From Hyphodiscus hymeniophilus (lineage: Eukaryota > Ascomycota > Leotiomycetes > Helotiales > Hyphodiscaceae), in the NCBI GenBank assembly GCA_016508695.1, contig VNKQ01000007.1:62001-126000 (forward strand): a stretch of 64,000 bases of DNA, in the 5' to 3' direction. Of the stretch, positions 12,001 to 24,659 are shown piece after piece. The notes below the pieces were generated by a model. The model ran no database searches, was not told where the DNA came from, and saw only the letters and a program-made list of their open reading frames with translations. Both the position numbers and the translations under genes were made by a program. How positions within the stretch are numbered: position 1 is the stretch's first letter; every line of letters starts with the position of its first letter.

Positions 12001-15000
12001 TCAATGCAAAGCCTCATTACAAATATCCCCCAATACCGACACAGCAGGACCTGGAGGCTTGAATGGTTTATGCCCCTTGATCGTCTTCTTTGGCTGTCGA
12101 AGCCCATCCGGTTTTCTGTTTTCCTTGTTGGAATCCAAGACGCCCAACACTTTCACCTTGTTATCCAAGACCGTCTTCTCATTTTCCGACTCGGTAATCG
12201 TCCTCTGTTCATCGAAGATCTTCATCTCGACGTCCGCAACCTTCTTTCCCTCTTTAAGAATCTTGCTCTCAACATCCTCAACTTTCCACTGAGTAGCCAC
12301 ACTCCCCGTCGCCTGACTGGACCCATCATCAAAATAGTGACTTTCCAGCGCATCGGCGGGTAAATCGTAAACCCACCGCCGTTCCTCCATCAACCCCACA
12401 AACCTAGCGACCATTTCAGTTTCCCCCGGCCCGTCCTCCCTCCCCTTAAGCGTCTCCTTACTGCCTACGACGAGCAACTTCGTCTTTGCCCTTGTAAACG
12501 CAACGTTTATCCGCCTCCAATCCTTCAACAACTCCCCAATACTCCTCGCCTCGTTACTTCTCACCAAACTCAAGATTATCACCTCTTTGTCCCGGCCCTG
12601 AAAACGGTCTGCAGTGTGCATTTCCACATCATTATGGCGTCGGAGGTTGTGTTTCAGGAGAGCCAGCTGAGAGCGGTAATGTGTCATTACACCAATAGAG
12701 GATGCCGGGACGCCGGTGCTGAGGAGGGAGGAGACGAGTTGTGTAACAATGGTAGCTTCTGTTGTGTTGACTATTCGGTTGCCTTTTGCTTCTTCACGAG
12801 ACACGGGGAGGAGAGGGTCGGTGTTGATGAACGCTACCTTGGTTTCAGGGTCGATGAGGTTGCGAAGCCAGCATTTGCTACTTGTGGGAGCTGCACAGAA
12901 AGATCTTTGCGTTCGGAGCAGGGTCGATGGTGTGTGGTGGTGCTCTTTTAAGGCGTCGAGGTTGGGGATGGTTATCTGGCGGTTGGCAACTTCTTGCGAG
13001 CCACATTTTAGACGGCCAGCGTAGATGAGGTTATTAGAAAGGGCCATGACATCGGAGCACATGCGATATTGGTGTTCAAGGTAGACAACGGAGGAGGGAT
13101 GTGTGTCTGACAAAAGCTTGAAGAGACTGATGTCTAGTCCACCGGTGCGAGCTTCCTCGTTCTGCACTAGAGGGGGTAGCTGGTTGTGATCGCCCACCAG
13201 GATAAACGTTCTTGCGAGCCTTATGGGCCCGAGGCAGACGGGAAGGGTGATTTGTGAAGCTTCATCCACGATGCAGTAGTCAAAAGTTCGCTCGTTGAAT
13301 ATGGGATGATTGATGCCGAGACAGGTGGTTGCCACAACTGGTGTGTCGTGCCAGGCGCTGCGGATGTCTTCGAAAGATGACTTTGTTGTTGCAGCCAGCG
13401 TAGCGAATTCTCCGACATCAGGGTGGATTTTAGCTATAGTTCCTAGTCGTAGGATGGGGATACTGTCATCCTTCAGCTTCAAGAGAATGTTGTCCACGGC
13501 AGTGTGGGTGTATGATGTTAGTAACACGCTTTTGCCCTGTGAGACCAACGCCCGAATGATGTGCGCAATAGTCGTTGTCTTTCCCGTTCCAGGCATGCCC
13601 AGAACCAGTGCGTAATCCTCAGCACTCATCACCTTTTGAATTGCTCTCCGTTGGTCAACATTGATAGTATCCCGATCCTTCAATGTGTACGCCGTAGCCT
13701 GTGTTTTGAACCGGGGAGCGTTGAGATCGACTACGAGACTCCTAATCTCGCGAGAACCAAACGGGCCTTCAGCCATGACTTGAATAAGGTTATTTCGAAC
13801 AGTTGCCATGCCGTTACTGAACTCGTCTTTGTCAAGTCTGTATTGTACCGGCTCTTCGGTGATCTTGCCTATGGTATCTTCAGCAATAGCTCCCTCGGGA
13901 GCGACCTCCATGATGCTTGCGAAGACTTGGTTGTTGACCTCATCGAAACCTGGACGACGTATGCGCGCGTTGTGTAATCGTCTATCCACTGCAACAGTGA
14001 TGCGTCGTTTTCTTACATTTGTGACATATCCGTTTGCAAGCGCAAAGTGCCCCTTCTCATCCGATATCACAATCGGCTCTCCAACGTTGAGCTGCGAATC
14101 AATGAAAGAAAACCCCGTTGGCGGATCTTGCTTGATCATTGTATATCGATATCGATTGATCTTCGGGTTGTCCTGCTCCTCGTATGCAGATCCAGGCTCA
14201 ATGATGACGTTCGAAAAACATCTACCTAGTTTTTCTCGCTCTGAGCTAAGCATTGTCCAAAGTTCTCGTCTGAACTTGAGGCATTCCTTCTCCTCTTTAG
14301 TCAAGAGGTCATCCCATTTGAGAAAAAAGTCTTTGTGCTTCGGAGTAAGATGTTTGACCACGTCATCAAACTTTTGTTTCAACCCACTCGTTTCTCCATC
14401 TCCATCGTCCGCCAATTTGTGATAAATGAAACAAGAAGTCTTGGCGTAACACCGGTTGCACATGTTCTCCTTCTTCAACATGGGTGGAAGGTGGGTGTCG
14501 CGTTCGCGGACGAAGCAGGCAAGTTCGTTCCGCTGCATGATCATATGGCGGAGCTCGTGTCGTATTGCAGGTATTCTAATCGTCTCCGAGGTCTCCATGT
14601 AATATAAAATCCCATAGGCAATCTCAACATCATAGCGATCGGATAGCAGCAGATTGTAAAGGGCCGTCTGAGCTCGGTGTGCAGCACTTGGGTTCTTTCC
14701 AGTCTTTACTTCGAACGGCACAGTCAATACTCGCCGTTGTCGGCCATCTTCCATCGTCACTTGTACCGTAGCATCGATATTTCCCTTGAGACCATACATT
14801 GGCGACCACACATGTTCTTCAACGTCGAGAAGCTTACTGACACACATTGAAGCCTTCTCCCCATTACCGGCTTTCACAATCGCTTCCGGCTATCAATGGT
14901 CAGCTGAACTGTTCTGTAGAGCGAGGGTTCACTTGCCTTGGGCTGAGCAGAGACAAAGAGTTCGGCCCATGCTTGAAGCTCGTTCATTTTGCTTTGTAGG

Positions 15001-17243
15001 TATTCAATAGCTTGTGGAACCTGAAGCTTGATAACGTACAAATCTTCGAGGTGTTTCGTGGCAACGTTCTCGATAAGCTCGTGTAGCCATTGTGTGTCCC
15101 ATCGATTGGCAAGCATTGCAGCCTGGAATATTTCGTGTAAGATAGTCCCGTAAATAAGAGGAGCGCTCGATTCGCTTGTTGCCTTGACTCTATCCTGAAG
15201 GACCGCACGACGGGTGCAGCCGAATGAGTCTCCCACCACAGTTGAAGAGATGAGATGATCGGGATGTAGGATCAACATGTTGTTCTTATCATCAATGATG
15301 CACTGGCCGTTTCGGTCAAAAGTTCCAATAACATGAACGAAAGCTTTCGTGGTGACTGGCGTTTCGATCCAAGTTCCTCGAAGATTGACCATCTTGATCG
15401 TTTTCTGATTTTCAGCTCGAAGTAGAAGGACCTGGTAGGATTAGCATGTAGACACACTTCGGAAATAAAAGCGGACCTTTTCTTTCATCATTCGGCCTTT
15501 GGTAGTCTCATAATCCGCCTCTATGACATTCGTTACGAGGTACCTCTGGATGGCTCGGACTCTCTGGGTGGACTACATATCTTAGCAATAGTTGGCAATG
15601 TATTGACTATGAGAATTGTGTACGTACAGGTAGGAAGCTATTGGCAGTCTGTTGTAAGGATTGGGTCGCTGCCACTTCTGCTGCTTCAAAATCTCCCTCG
15701 TCAAGACCACCATCTCCAAATTCATCATCCGAATCTGCCTTTGAAATTCCAACCACTTTTCTTGGAGCCGATAAAACCTTGCCATGCCTTGTGTTTTGCG
15801 TGTCAAACTTAGCCACAATATTCTCCAGATCTGCTGCAAATATCTCTTCATCTGAGTCATCAAACTCGTCTTTCAACGTGCTTGAATCGGATGACTTGGA
15901 ATCCTTCATTGCTGCCCTTGGTTGTGCATATTTCTCCAATGATGCGGGAGGTTGCGAGGGTGGATCTGGAGGTCGTTGTACTGTCGGGTATTCCCTCGTT
16001 GGGTTGGAGAACGGCTCCTCGGTACTTAGGATGCATACATCAAGGAGACTTACATCTAGATCATCGTCATCAAATTCTCCATAATCTGAGCTGTTTGAAT
16101 GTATGGAGGTTTGAGGTTTTTTGGGGGTCTTATTTGCCTCCGATGGAGATGATGACAATCTCGGCACGGCCATTGTGTCTCCCTTCCGACTTTGTTCGGT
16201 TGACAGAACATCTTTGAAGTCCTGGTAGCGTCTCTTCGTGGGGACATTTAAGGTTGCTGGAGTAGGAGCGCTGGTTTGAGGTGATTGCCTGTGCTGAACA
16301 GGTTGGGTGAAGCCTTCCTGAACTTGTTCAAGTAAGACAGAAAGCTTCGAAGGGCCAATCTTGACAGACTCGGTAAAGACATCATCATTCTCACTGCCAC
16401 CAACCCTCCTCCTCTTGGGAAATTGATTGCCGCAGCTGTTCGCTCTCTTGAATGCGCTGCCAGATCTTGGGGTTGCACGTTCTTTCTCTGGTTGTGGTGA
16501 TGAAGTGTGCATAATATGAGCCAACGCCGGAACTGATTGTCCTTGAGGAGTGGGCGCATTCGAGCCATTCAGAGAATAGCGACCCCACAGCTCAGATCCT
16601 GGATCGAGTTGGGCTCTGCTATTTATGAATGCAGCGAGCTGGCCAGGTGGCGAGGCTAGTGGAGATGAGCTTCGAGCTCGTTTTCTTGCCCTGGTCTTGC
16701 TCGTCATAGAATTTGAGCTTCGCAATGCATCCCATTCTATTCGATCTTCCGGTGATATGTCTTGTACCGCACGTTTGACATCGCCCATTCCAATCAGGTC
16801 CGGGAGTGCTAGCCTTCCAGCTGGCGTCGAAGGGGCATCCCACTTGATCAGTTCAGGCAGCTTTCCCTGTGAGGATTCGTTCCCAACTTCCGGCATCGCA
16901 TCCTGACCTCTTGTATACCCGGTACCGGCATTTTCTTTGTCATCCGATGACAAGAGGCTGATAACCTCTTGCTTCGCTATCGAGTTCGAGTCGGGGTTTC
17001 CGCCAAATTGAAACACGCTGAGCTTATTTTTCGTGGCAGTAGAAACGGGTACGGCAGGTCTATCTTGAAGTGGTCTCGGCGGAAGATTCGAAGTGGCGCC
17101 TCGTGGGCTTTGGAAACTCCTATTTCGACTCCATTGAGGTCGCTGCATTGGATTGTCAGTGGTGGGGTAGCGTCCTCGAAGCTGTAAGGTTTGTTTACCT
17201 TGGTGGAATGGTTCTGGTCCGAGAAGGACTTCTGCAATGGCAT
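12001..17243 (-). CDS. DNA2: DNA replication ATP-dependent helicase/nuclease Dna2
   Basis: Trims long Okazaki flaps and resects double-strand-break ends, using a RecB-type nuclease fused to an SF1B 5'-3' helicase with an iron-sulfur cluster. Exons: 17243-17199, 17142-15628, 15572-15477, 15431-14937, 14889-12001 (1679 residues). The start MPLQKSF at 17243 is preferred over non-ATG codons upstream. The N-terminal 500 residues are disordered and Ser/Pro-rich. The nuclease region has the first Fe-S Cys in FGCTRRAVLQ, metal residues in GNIDAT and FEVKTGK, and the remaining cysteines in CNRCYAKTSC. The helicase has Walker A GMPGTGKTTT (about residue 1155), VDEAS, GDHNQLPP, LEHQYRM, DRFQGRDKE and NVAFTRAK. 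Intron 4 (14936-14890) has a GC donor (CAAG/GCAAGT) and AG acceptor; only this keeps PKPEAIVKAG in frame. Intron 3 has a weak GTCCGC donor. The neighbour at 11805 is convergent, 195 bp away. Confidence 0.95.
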
Positions 17244-19681
17244 TGTTTGTTTCTCATAGATAGATACAGTCATGAAGGCATCATGAAGGAGTAAAATAAA
17301 GGAAAATAGGTATAGTGGTGTTGCCTTTCGTGAAGTCCAGTCGAATGGCCCTGAATTCTTGCCATGGAAACCGCGACGACGCGACTTAGCGCGAATTCTG
17401 CGTCGGGTATTCGCGAAAGGGGCTCGCTTGATTCAGGGGTGACGGCTGACCAATTATTTGGTAGGTAAGTCTTGAAAGGTCTCATCGACCGAGCCATGGT
17501 TTACCACACTTCAGAAGTCACGATCATCTCAACTAATGGTTACAAGTTAGAATTTGACTTTGAGCTCTCCGGAGATTATCTCAATGTGTTCTCAACAGCC
17601 ACTCCAACAGTAGAATACCTTGGTACCCATCTTCACGCAACATTTCTTCTTATGTGACGCGTGCAGAGTTGCAAAATGCTTGTGAGGCCATTGGAATAAA
17701 GCTTTGATGTTCTTTGAGGATTTGTGAGACTGGACATCACTATAGTCAAATCCTGCTTTGTTGAGTCCTGGAACAACGAACTACTAGAATGACCTTGCAC
17801 CAAAGCCCTAAAAGCTCGAATGTTCAAAAACATGTGTTCATAGCTTTTAGGTATTTCGAGAAAGTACATAGAGACCCTAGTAACATCATAGAGTTTGGTA
17901 GTCAAGCAATGGTCTTGAAGCCAACGTCAACGCACTGTGCTCTTAAATTCTGAAGCCGATCTTTAAAAAGCAGATCACTCATTGGCACTTCATTAGTCTT
18001 CTGATCTTACTCAAAACTGCTGAACGATGCTTACTTTGTGTCTCACAAGTAAAGCACTTATTTAATCTTTCTTTTGATTATTGGCTTTCTAATTTGAAAT
18101 ATTGTGAAGCCTGTTATAAGGATCCTGGAAACTCAAGATTCTCAAGCAATTCGAATATCCTTGTCCTTCATTTTTTGGGGGAATATTAAGGTCCACATGC
18201 ATTTATATTAGGACGTACCTAACTAATCAAAGACTTGACCTTCCCATCGCTGATATTAAACTGAGGTACCATCGCGGCGAATTGAGACAGCGAAAAGGCC
18301 AAAATCGTAAGGGAGTAAAAGTCTGGTATAGGTGATGCCCGCAATTCTATACTTCGACCCAGAAAACGCTTTGGGAATTACTTTCTTATTTTCGCATGGG
18401 ACCTTGAGGGGTGGTGGGAGAAGGGGTTTAATGATGAAATTAGTTTCATCAATTTAATGGTGATTTGATAATTGTCACATATCAACACCGTTTTTTCATT
18501 CCTGACTGAAGCCTAAACTAATAACCATAGAAAAAATTGATGGGAACATTCATTCTGACACGAAACACATATCGGGAAGCATTAAACGTATATGTACAGC
18601 TTTGATTTATATCTCGTCCCTTACCCGCGTGGGCTCCAGCATCCTAGAATTATCATCGCAGAATCGCTCGCTTTTCTATAATCTTATCTCTGGTTGAAAG
18701 GCTATGACTTATCAGGGGTTTGTGACTGTTCTGGTGATTCAATAGCCATCATAATATGCTATGCCAAACCATTTAAAGCAAATCGTGGTCTGGAACCGAG
18801 GAAGTCACGCTATCACTCAACAGAATGACTACTCTAAAGCTTCCTACTTAGGGTTCCACATGTACACTCGACTCGCCATCTGATTTCACAATCCCGTACA
18901 CTCCAAAGAGACCAATGGGAAAGGTGACTGTACTGTTGAGCTGAAATGAGTTGCAGGCATCCATGAACTTGATCAAGTTGCCTCTTTGTCTCTTTGCCTC
19001 GTAGGCCTGGTGTAAGTGGAGTCCTCAACTTCTGGTAGACCATAGAGCGTTTTTGTGCGCTAACATTCAAAACAAGTGACTATTTCCAGTCATCACAAGA
19101 ATTCCTCTTTTTGGGAGACAATATATATCAGGAGTGCTTATCAAGAACTGTGGAGGATCAACCCGGGTTTGTTTATTCGCTTGCGTTCTAGACTCACAAT
19201 TTCACGTGATACCAAAACCATGTATAGTTCTTGAACGAAACGCTTGAGTTTAATAGAAAACCCAAGGACGAAGAATAGATAGAAACAACTCTCTCTTTCT
19301 CACTTAATATGAGACTTAGTACCAAAATGATGTTGAACGTTGAGGGGTTTTATCATCGGTCGATCGTTGTTATTTAGCGCTAACCAGAACACCGCATAAG
19401 AACCAGAACCTCCCTCTTGCGACCTCGACCATCCTTTTCCAACACACAACTTTCTATCAACACCAACAATCGCCTCCAAAATTCCTTTCTCGGGTCTCTT
19501 TTTCCCAGGCGACGACAACTACATCAATTGCGACGCTCTTTCAAACTAACATCCCCCTCAATAGTAAGTCTATTCCAACTCTCCCGTCGCATTGTCGCTC
19601 TGTCGAGGACGCGTCCTGAATGCGCCAAATCGCTCACAGCGCTCAACACAAACATATATACTAATTTGTTTATAGGAAGCA
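17244..19681. other. AT-rich gene-free region
   Basis: About 2.4 kb between divergent DNA2 and the H1-like gene. Composition is visibly low in GC, about 27% over 18421-18480 by hand count. Open frames are short (at most 90 codons) and unremarkable. The outer ends presumably hold the two promoters, and the last few hundred bases may be the 5' leader of the H1-like gene. I see no transposon ends or terminal repeats. Confidence 0.5.
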
Positions 19682-20421
19682 ATGGCGCGCGAAGGAACTC
19701 GATCTGCGACCGGTCTGTTTCTCCAATTTCGAATAATTACCGTCGCTGCCGTCACTACCGCTCGGCGCGTAACTCGCATAGAGCTCAACTAAAGTGAATA
19801 CATAGGCAACTCCAAGCCCCGCATCTTCCCTACCGTCACTGAGACCGCCGCCCCTACCAAGAAGCGCGCGACTGCAAACACTGGTGCAAAAAGAGGTCCT
19901 AAGAAGGCTACCACCACCAAGGCCAGCAAGCCCGTCGGTGTCACTAAGAAGAAGGCCCCCGCTAAGAAGACCTCTGTTGCTACCAAGGTGAGCTATGAGA
20001 GGCACATGTTGGTGCGGGATCTTTACTAAGACATTTCGTAGGCTAAGGGTGTCGTCAAGAAGGCTGAAGGTGCTGTTACTGGAAACCCAGAGAAGAAGGT
20101 ACGTTACTGTCCAGCTTTGTTGTGATCGACTCTCGACGCGTCTCAGACCCCTGTTCCCCAAGCACATCCCCAAAGTGTGTCACTAGTGTTTAGCAACACT
20201 TCTCTACATACTGGTATCACTGCATAGTTGTAGCTATCAAGATTCACGAGCTCCAGAACTTGAACAACCACCTATTTTGCAGTAACATGCCATCCCTATC
20301 TTTCTCAACTACAGCATGGACATTGGCCCTAACCTTTATCCGCCTCCAGGCTGCTGGTACCAAGAAGATCAAGGGAGACGCCACCACTACCAAGAAGACC
20401 GCTGTCACCAAGAAGAAGTAG
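19682..20421 (+). CDS. Small lysine/alanine-rich basic protein, histone H1-tail-like
   Basis: Predicted 113-residue, strongly basic protein, likely nuclear and DNA-binding by composition. Exons are 19682-19712, 19806-19987, 20042-20098 and 20350-20421, with phases that join cleanly (MAREGTRSATG then NSKPRIFP, ..SVATK then AKGVVKK, ..NPEKK then AAGTKK). Repeated KKA/KAPAKK/TTKK blocks resemble the C-terminal tail of linker histones, but the globular winged-helix domain of true H1 is absent. It might equally be a ribosomal-type or small chromatin protein. The third intron is long (251 nt) with a CTAAC branch just before its acceptor, and it may hide an alternative exon. The second donor (GTGAGC) and third (GTACGT) are ordinary; the first (GTCTGT) is weaker. 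Three introns in so small a gene resemble the pattern in TVP18 and NTF2. Confidence 0.7.
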
Positions 20422-21467
20422 ATACTCTTGACGGAATGACTCTCTTCAGCAAACACACGGACAAGGAAACAACGTCGCCAGTCTCCATCCTTCACTGATT
20501 GACGCATCGTCCTATGCCCTTTGTCTTTGTTGGCCGCAGGAGCAGGAATGGCGTTCGAGGAGTTAGTTGTAGGTTTGGATGGTATGGCTGGGAGAATAAA
20601 TGGAATGAACTGCGAGTGCATTCTATCTGAGGGACAGGTTTTTCGTTTTGCATGCACCCTGTACTCATGTTTATGATAGGTATCATGCTTGTTCTCTAGG
20701 GCTTTTGTTGACGCTCAAGGTATAATTGCAAGAATTGGGCACTGCTTCTTCTATCTGCGCCCTGCTCCCACGTGATATCGTCTGCTACCTGACACGATGC
20801 AGTTTCATTCAAGTTCATTGCTTTTGGAATGCGAGATAGGTTCCCCCATTACGCGTGGTGGCTGGAGCAATACTCACAGCAGTTTCTCCAATATTGTCTA
20901 TCTATATCAGCAAATGTACAATATCTTGTACACCTGTATCTTTACATACCGAAGTGCATCCACTCCGAATTACAAACATCTCCCGAATGGTCGCTGCCAA
21001 TCTCTTCTCTATCCTAACAAGAGCAAATCGAGCACCTGAACAGATACAGGAGCAACTCAAGCAACCAATTTCACCTGGTTGTCTAGAAGCTTGACAACGA
21101 GCGCCCGGGAGTATGACTGTTTGCCTATTACTGGTAAACTGTGGGAGGTGGCTCTTGAGAAAGTAGTGCTCTTCTGAATCAGTCGCCATTGAAGTATTTT
21201 GAACATTGTAGAGACCGAGATGTACTCAGGATAACAAGATCAGGAAGGTGAGGAAGAATTTGCCTCGATGGTTTTAGCAATGCCAGGCAAGAAATGGCAG
21301 CCCTGTTTATTTTCCGATTTCCGGATTGCCAAAGACTACCCAGGTAAACGATTCAGCTGAGTCAGTGAGCACTGTCCCTCATAACATGGCCTATTCCGCT
21401 CATTTGAGCAGTTTAAAGAGTCTTTGACATTCGGAGAATTTCAGACCAGTACCACGATCACAGGACA
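20422..21467. other. Intergenic region, no gene seen
   Basis: About 1 kb between the 3' ends of the H1-like gene and PBY1 (convergent pair). It should hold both 3' UTRs. Open frames of up to 95 codons overlap one another and look random. Confidence 0.5.
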
Positions 21468-23962
21468 TTACTTCCTCCCTAGATCCACACTCCTAACAAG
21501 CACTAATCCCTCCTCCTCATCCCGTCCTTCCTCAAGCTCGATCCCAAAGAAGCCCCTCACTACCTCACCAACAACATCCTCCCATAACCCGCCAACCAGC
21601 ACTTTTAACTCATCCCCCGTCTGCCTGAAATCCGGGAAAGCATTGACTTCCAACAACCACGCCGTACCACTTTCATCAACCAAGTAATCCAACCCAAAGA
21701 CTTCAAAAGCGTTAGGCAGCGTCTGGAAATGTATCATCATACCTTTCGCAGCAGCCTCAAACACCTCGCCCGTGGTGTCGCAGATCTGCTTGAAGATCGA
21801 GGCTTTGGTGGAGGGCGGGAGGTCGAGACTCCAGAACGCCTGCACGGATCCCTCGTGAGCGCCGGTTTGGAGACATGTGTTGGTGAGGTGTGCTGAGAGA
21901 TCCTGTGGTTCGGAAGAGAGTGTCCACGGTGGAGCGTAAGGCGTTGCGGAGAAGAGAGCGAGCATGGGCTTGTAGACGTAGACCTTTAAGCTTCCGAACG
22001 CGAGGACATAGGTTCTGATGTGGAATTTGTGAGGATTTGAAGGGAGGAGAAGCGGTGGGTGGATGTAGGGCTGCGCGATGAAGTGGCGGAGATGAGAGGT
22101 TACAATGTAGTCGTCTCCCTCTCCCTGCTTAGACGCAGATGCTGGATCGGCCTCTCGTTTTCCATCCTCTTCATCTTCCGCCTCTTCATCTGAATCCGGT
22201 CCTTCAGCTTCCCATCCCTCAAAGATTCTTTGAAGTTCCTCCTCCGTGCTGAAAAGCCGAATCCCTTGACCCCGATCACTCATGCCCGGTTTCAGAATCC
22301 ACCATTCCCGCTCTTCAGGGCCCTGTCCTTCATTCCTTCTAAAACTCTCCTGTAATTCCCAGGCTTCAACTAATGCATCATCCAAAAACTCGGCATAATC
22401 AAGCTCAAAGTCGCAAGATGGCTTGACGTTTGTAGCGAGTATGGAAGAAGGAGATTTCACCACCCAGTTATAGGCCGTGGTGCTCAGGTAATGTTTCCGT
22501 ATCAATGCTTTGCGGATTATGTAGGCGTTGCAGACGGAGGTTGTAGAGTGTTCCATGGTGTGCTCAAAAGGAAGAGATTCGTATGCACCAATGATTAGTA
22601 GTGGCGACGTAGGAGATGGTAACTCGTCTAACGAGGATATAAGTGTGTAGGAATTTGGTGGCAGGTCTGGAGGTAAGTGCTTCTTTAGAGCTGCTAAAAT
22701 AAGGGGTTGGACGTAGGCGTCTTCATAATTGATCATGGCGTAGAAGTGAGAGGTCCGATTCGAGAAGGAGAGGTCCTGGAACTTGGAAAGCTCTTGAGAC
22801 GGCCTGGGGGTCACTAGTCAGAGATAGCTGAGGAAAACTTTTGAGGTGGAAATCTGTATTGGTCTAACATGTCTAATGCTCCAACTCTATGCATTACACT
22901 CACAGCTTCAACTCTCCCTCTGTTTGCGCCGCTGCATGCATGAAATTGGCCTTCAAAGGCGTGACACTATCATACTGTTAGCAATTGATAGAAGATGCCA
23001 CCAAGATAACATACCTGGTAAGCCCCTCCTTGACAGCCCATCCATCATTCCCCGGTCCCGCTTCCTCTACACTTTTATAAACATCTGCAAATCGTGGCGC
23101 CCACTTGAAGTGCTTATGCTTATGTCTCCCAGCCTGAACTTCTACATTGGCCCCATCCTGTCCCTCTTGACCTTCCCTGATCTTCTCCTCTTCTTCCCCA
23201 GGACTACCCTCCTCATCCTCCACCTCCTGGAAACAACTTCCATGACCCCAGTAATTCTGCAACATAGAAGTCCACATGATCTTCCTATCCTCTATACCTT
23301 CAACCAGTGGCACATTGACGCTATAAAGATCTACCTCCTTACCCCAGTTGGCATATAGGTACTCAATTATCTTAACGCTCAACTTGCTCGCTCCAGCGAT
23401 AATCTCCGGGTCGTGATTCCGGGAGAAGAAGGCATAGCTCAACGCGATAGCTCTCCTTTTGCAAACTGCAGCCTCGAGAGCCCCTCCTAGTGTCCCGCTG
23501 CTGAGACTGAACACCGCCGTGGAATTTCTGCCATAATTCGGGCCGCTGACTACCAAATCGATAGGTCCACGGTCTTGGAAGTAATGGTAAAGTCCTATTT
23601 GTACGCAGCTTGCAGGTGTTCCATCTACCAAGACCCATTCTTCTTGATCTTCCGAGCCTGCAGGTAGGGGACGAGCGTGTGTTGTTCCGTCATCGTTGTG
23701 AAAGGTGCCAGGGCGAAAATAGGTTGGCTTGACAGTTTGGCCAATGATATGTGCTTTGCCGATCCAAGAGCGTTGTGTGTGGGGAAGAACGACCGAGACA
23801 GTGTGTCCAGCGGTTTGGAGTGTCTTGACAAGAGAGTGCACGTAGGGTGAAGATTGGTTAGAAGGCGGACCATCGTCGTTGACAACCTGCCCATGTCAGT
23901 TTATGATGCTCAATGGCTTGAATTTGGAAAGCTAGGAATTGAGCGCTTACGAGGATATGCAT
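21468..23962 (-). CDS. PBY1: Pby1-like protein: N-terminal SurE nucleotidase domain fused to C-terminal tubulin-tyrosine-ligase (ATP-grasp) domain
   Basis: In yeast Pby1 associates with mRNA-decay P-bodies. It joins a SurE-type phosphatase fold to a TTL-like ATP-grasp domain. Exons: 23962-23951 (12 nt), 23886-23015, 22966-22904, 22803-21468; 760 residues, close to the yeast protein. The 4-codon first exon completes the SurE metal motif (MHIL + VVNDDGPP). SurE features follow: SGPNYGRN with VDGTPASCVQIGL before it, and LSSGTLGGALEA. An acidic linker (about residues 245-270) leads to the TTL half, with WWILKPGMSDRGQGIRLF, the substrate region PHKFHIRTYVLAFG, HLTNTCLQ and metal-binding LLEVNAFPDF. 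In the last intron only the AG at 22805-22804 keeps frame (ACCCCCAG/GCCGTC). An upstream in-frame ATG at 24112 would add a 50-residue leader; I prefer 23962 because SurE proteins start at this motif. Confidence 0.92.
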
Positions 23963-24659
23963 TTCAAGTTTGGTGAGAGAGACTTCAGATTGATTGGAGT
24001 AGCTGAGGGGATGTGCAGAGTATTTGAGCAAAGGAGCTGCCAACGAATTCAGACTCCACGGCATCGTTTCTGGGCGCCGTAGTAGCAGCGCAGCCTTGTG
24101 GTGGGGCAGCACGCCACCTCAGAGCCATGTGACGAGCGCGGGGCAAGAAGAGGCTGGATGAGGCAATCCATTAATATCTAAAGTCGGAAGTCGGAGTCTG
24201 CTGGCTGTGATTTGCGTGGAGTTATGGGAGAGGTGTTCACGATTACACTCAGCAATTGCACGAAAGCCATTTATATCCTTTTTGTCATTCACAGAGGCAT
24301 CTATCTAACGCTCAATTGCAGAGTATCACATCCATTCTTCGTAACCCTCCTCCCCGGCATTACAAAGCCGTACAAATTGCCCATCCGATGCAGAGAAATG
24401 GGGCTTCAAAGACAACGAAACGCTGAAAGCAAAAACAAGAAAGCGGAGCAGTGCGGGTATAAGACGTCCAACCAAACGGTGAAGCTCTCCGTCCAGTTGC
24501 GATTCCTCCTGGACAAATGCTCCTTGATGCGTAACTCAAGTAGCGGAGGAGCCAAATAAAAAGGAACAAACTTCTTCCTGGAAGCTCTGTGTGACTCTAA
24601 TTAAGTCGTAATCTCGACAACACATTAACGGTAACAGGACATCATCGCTTGTTTCGGGC
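23963..24659. other. Intergenic region upstream of PBY1
   Basis: About 700 bp between the PBY1 start and the 3' end of the next minus-strand gene. No supported gene. The part next to 23962 contains an in-frame upstream ATG (24112) and is likely leader or promoter. Confidence 0.45.

Noticed and set aside
20244..20657. 137-codon minus frame
   Set aside because: Overlaps the last exon of the H1-like gene on the opposite strand and has no features of its own.
23858..24112. Extended PBY1 N-terminus from ATG 24112
   Set aside because: It is in frame, but SurE-domain proteins normally begin at the MHILVVNDDG motif; no other support for the 50-residue leader.
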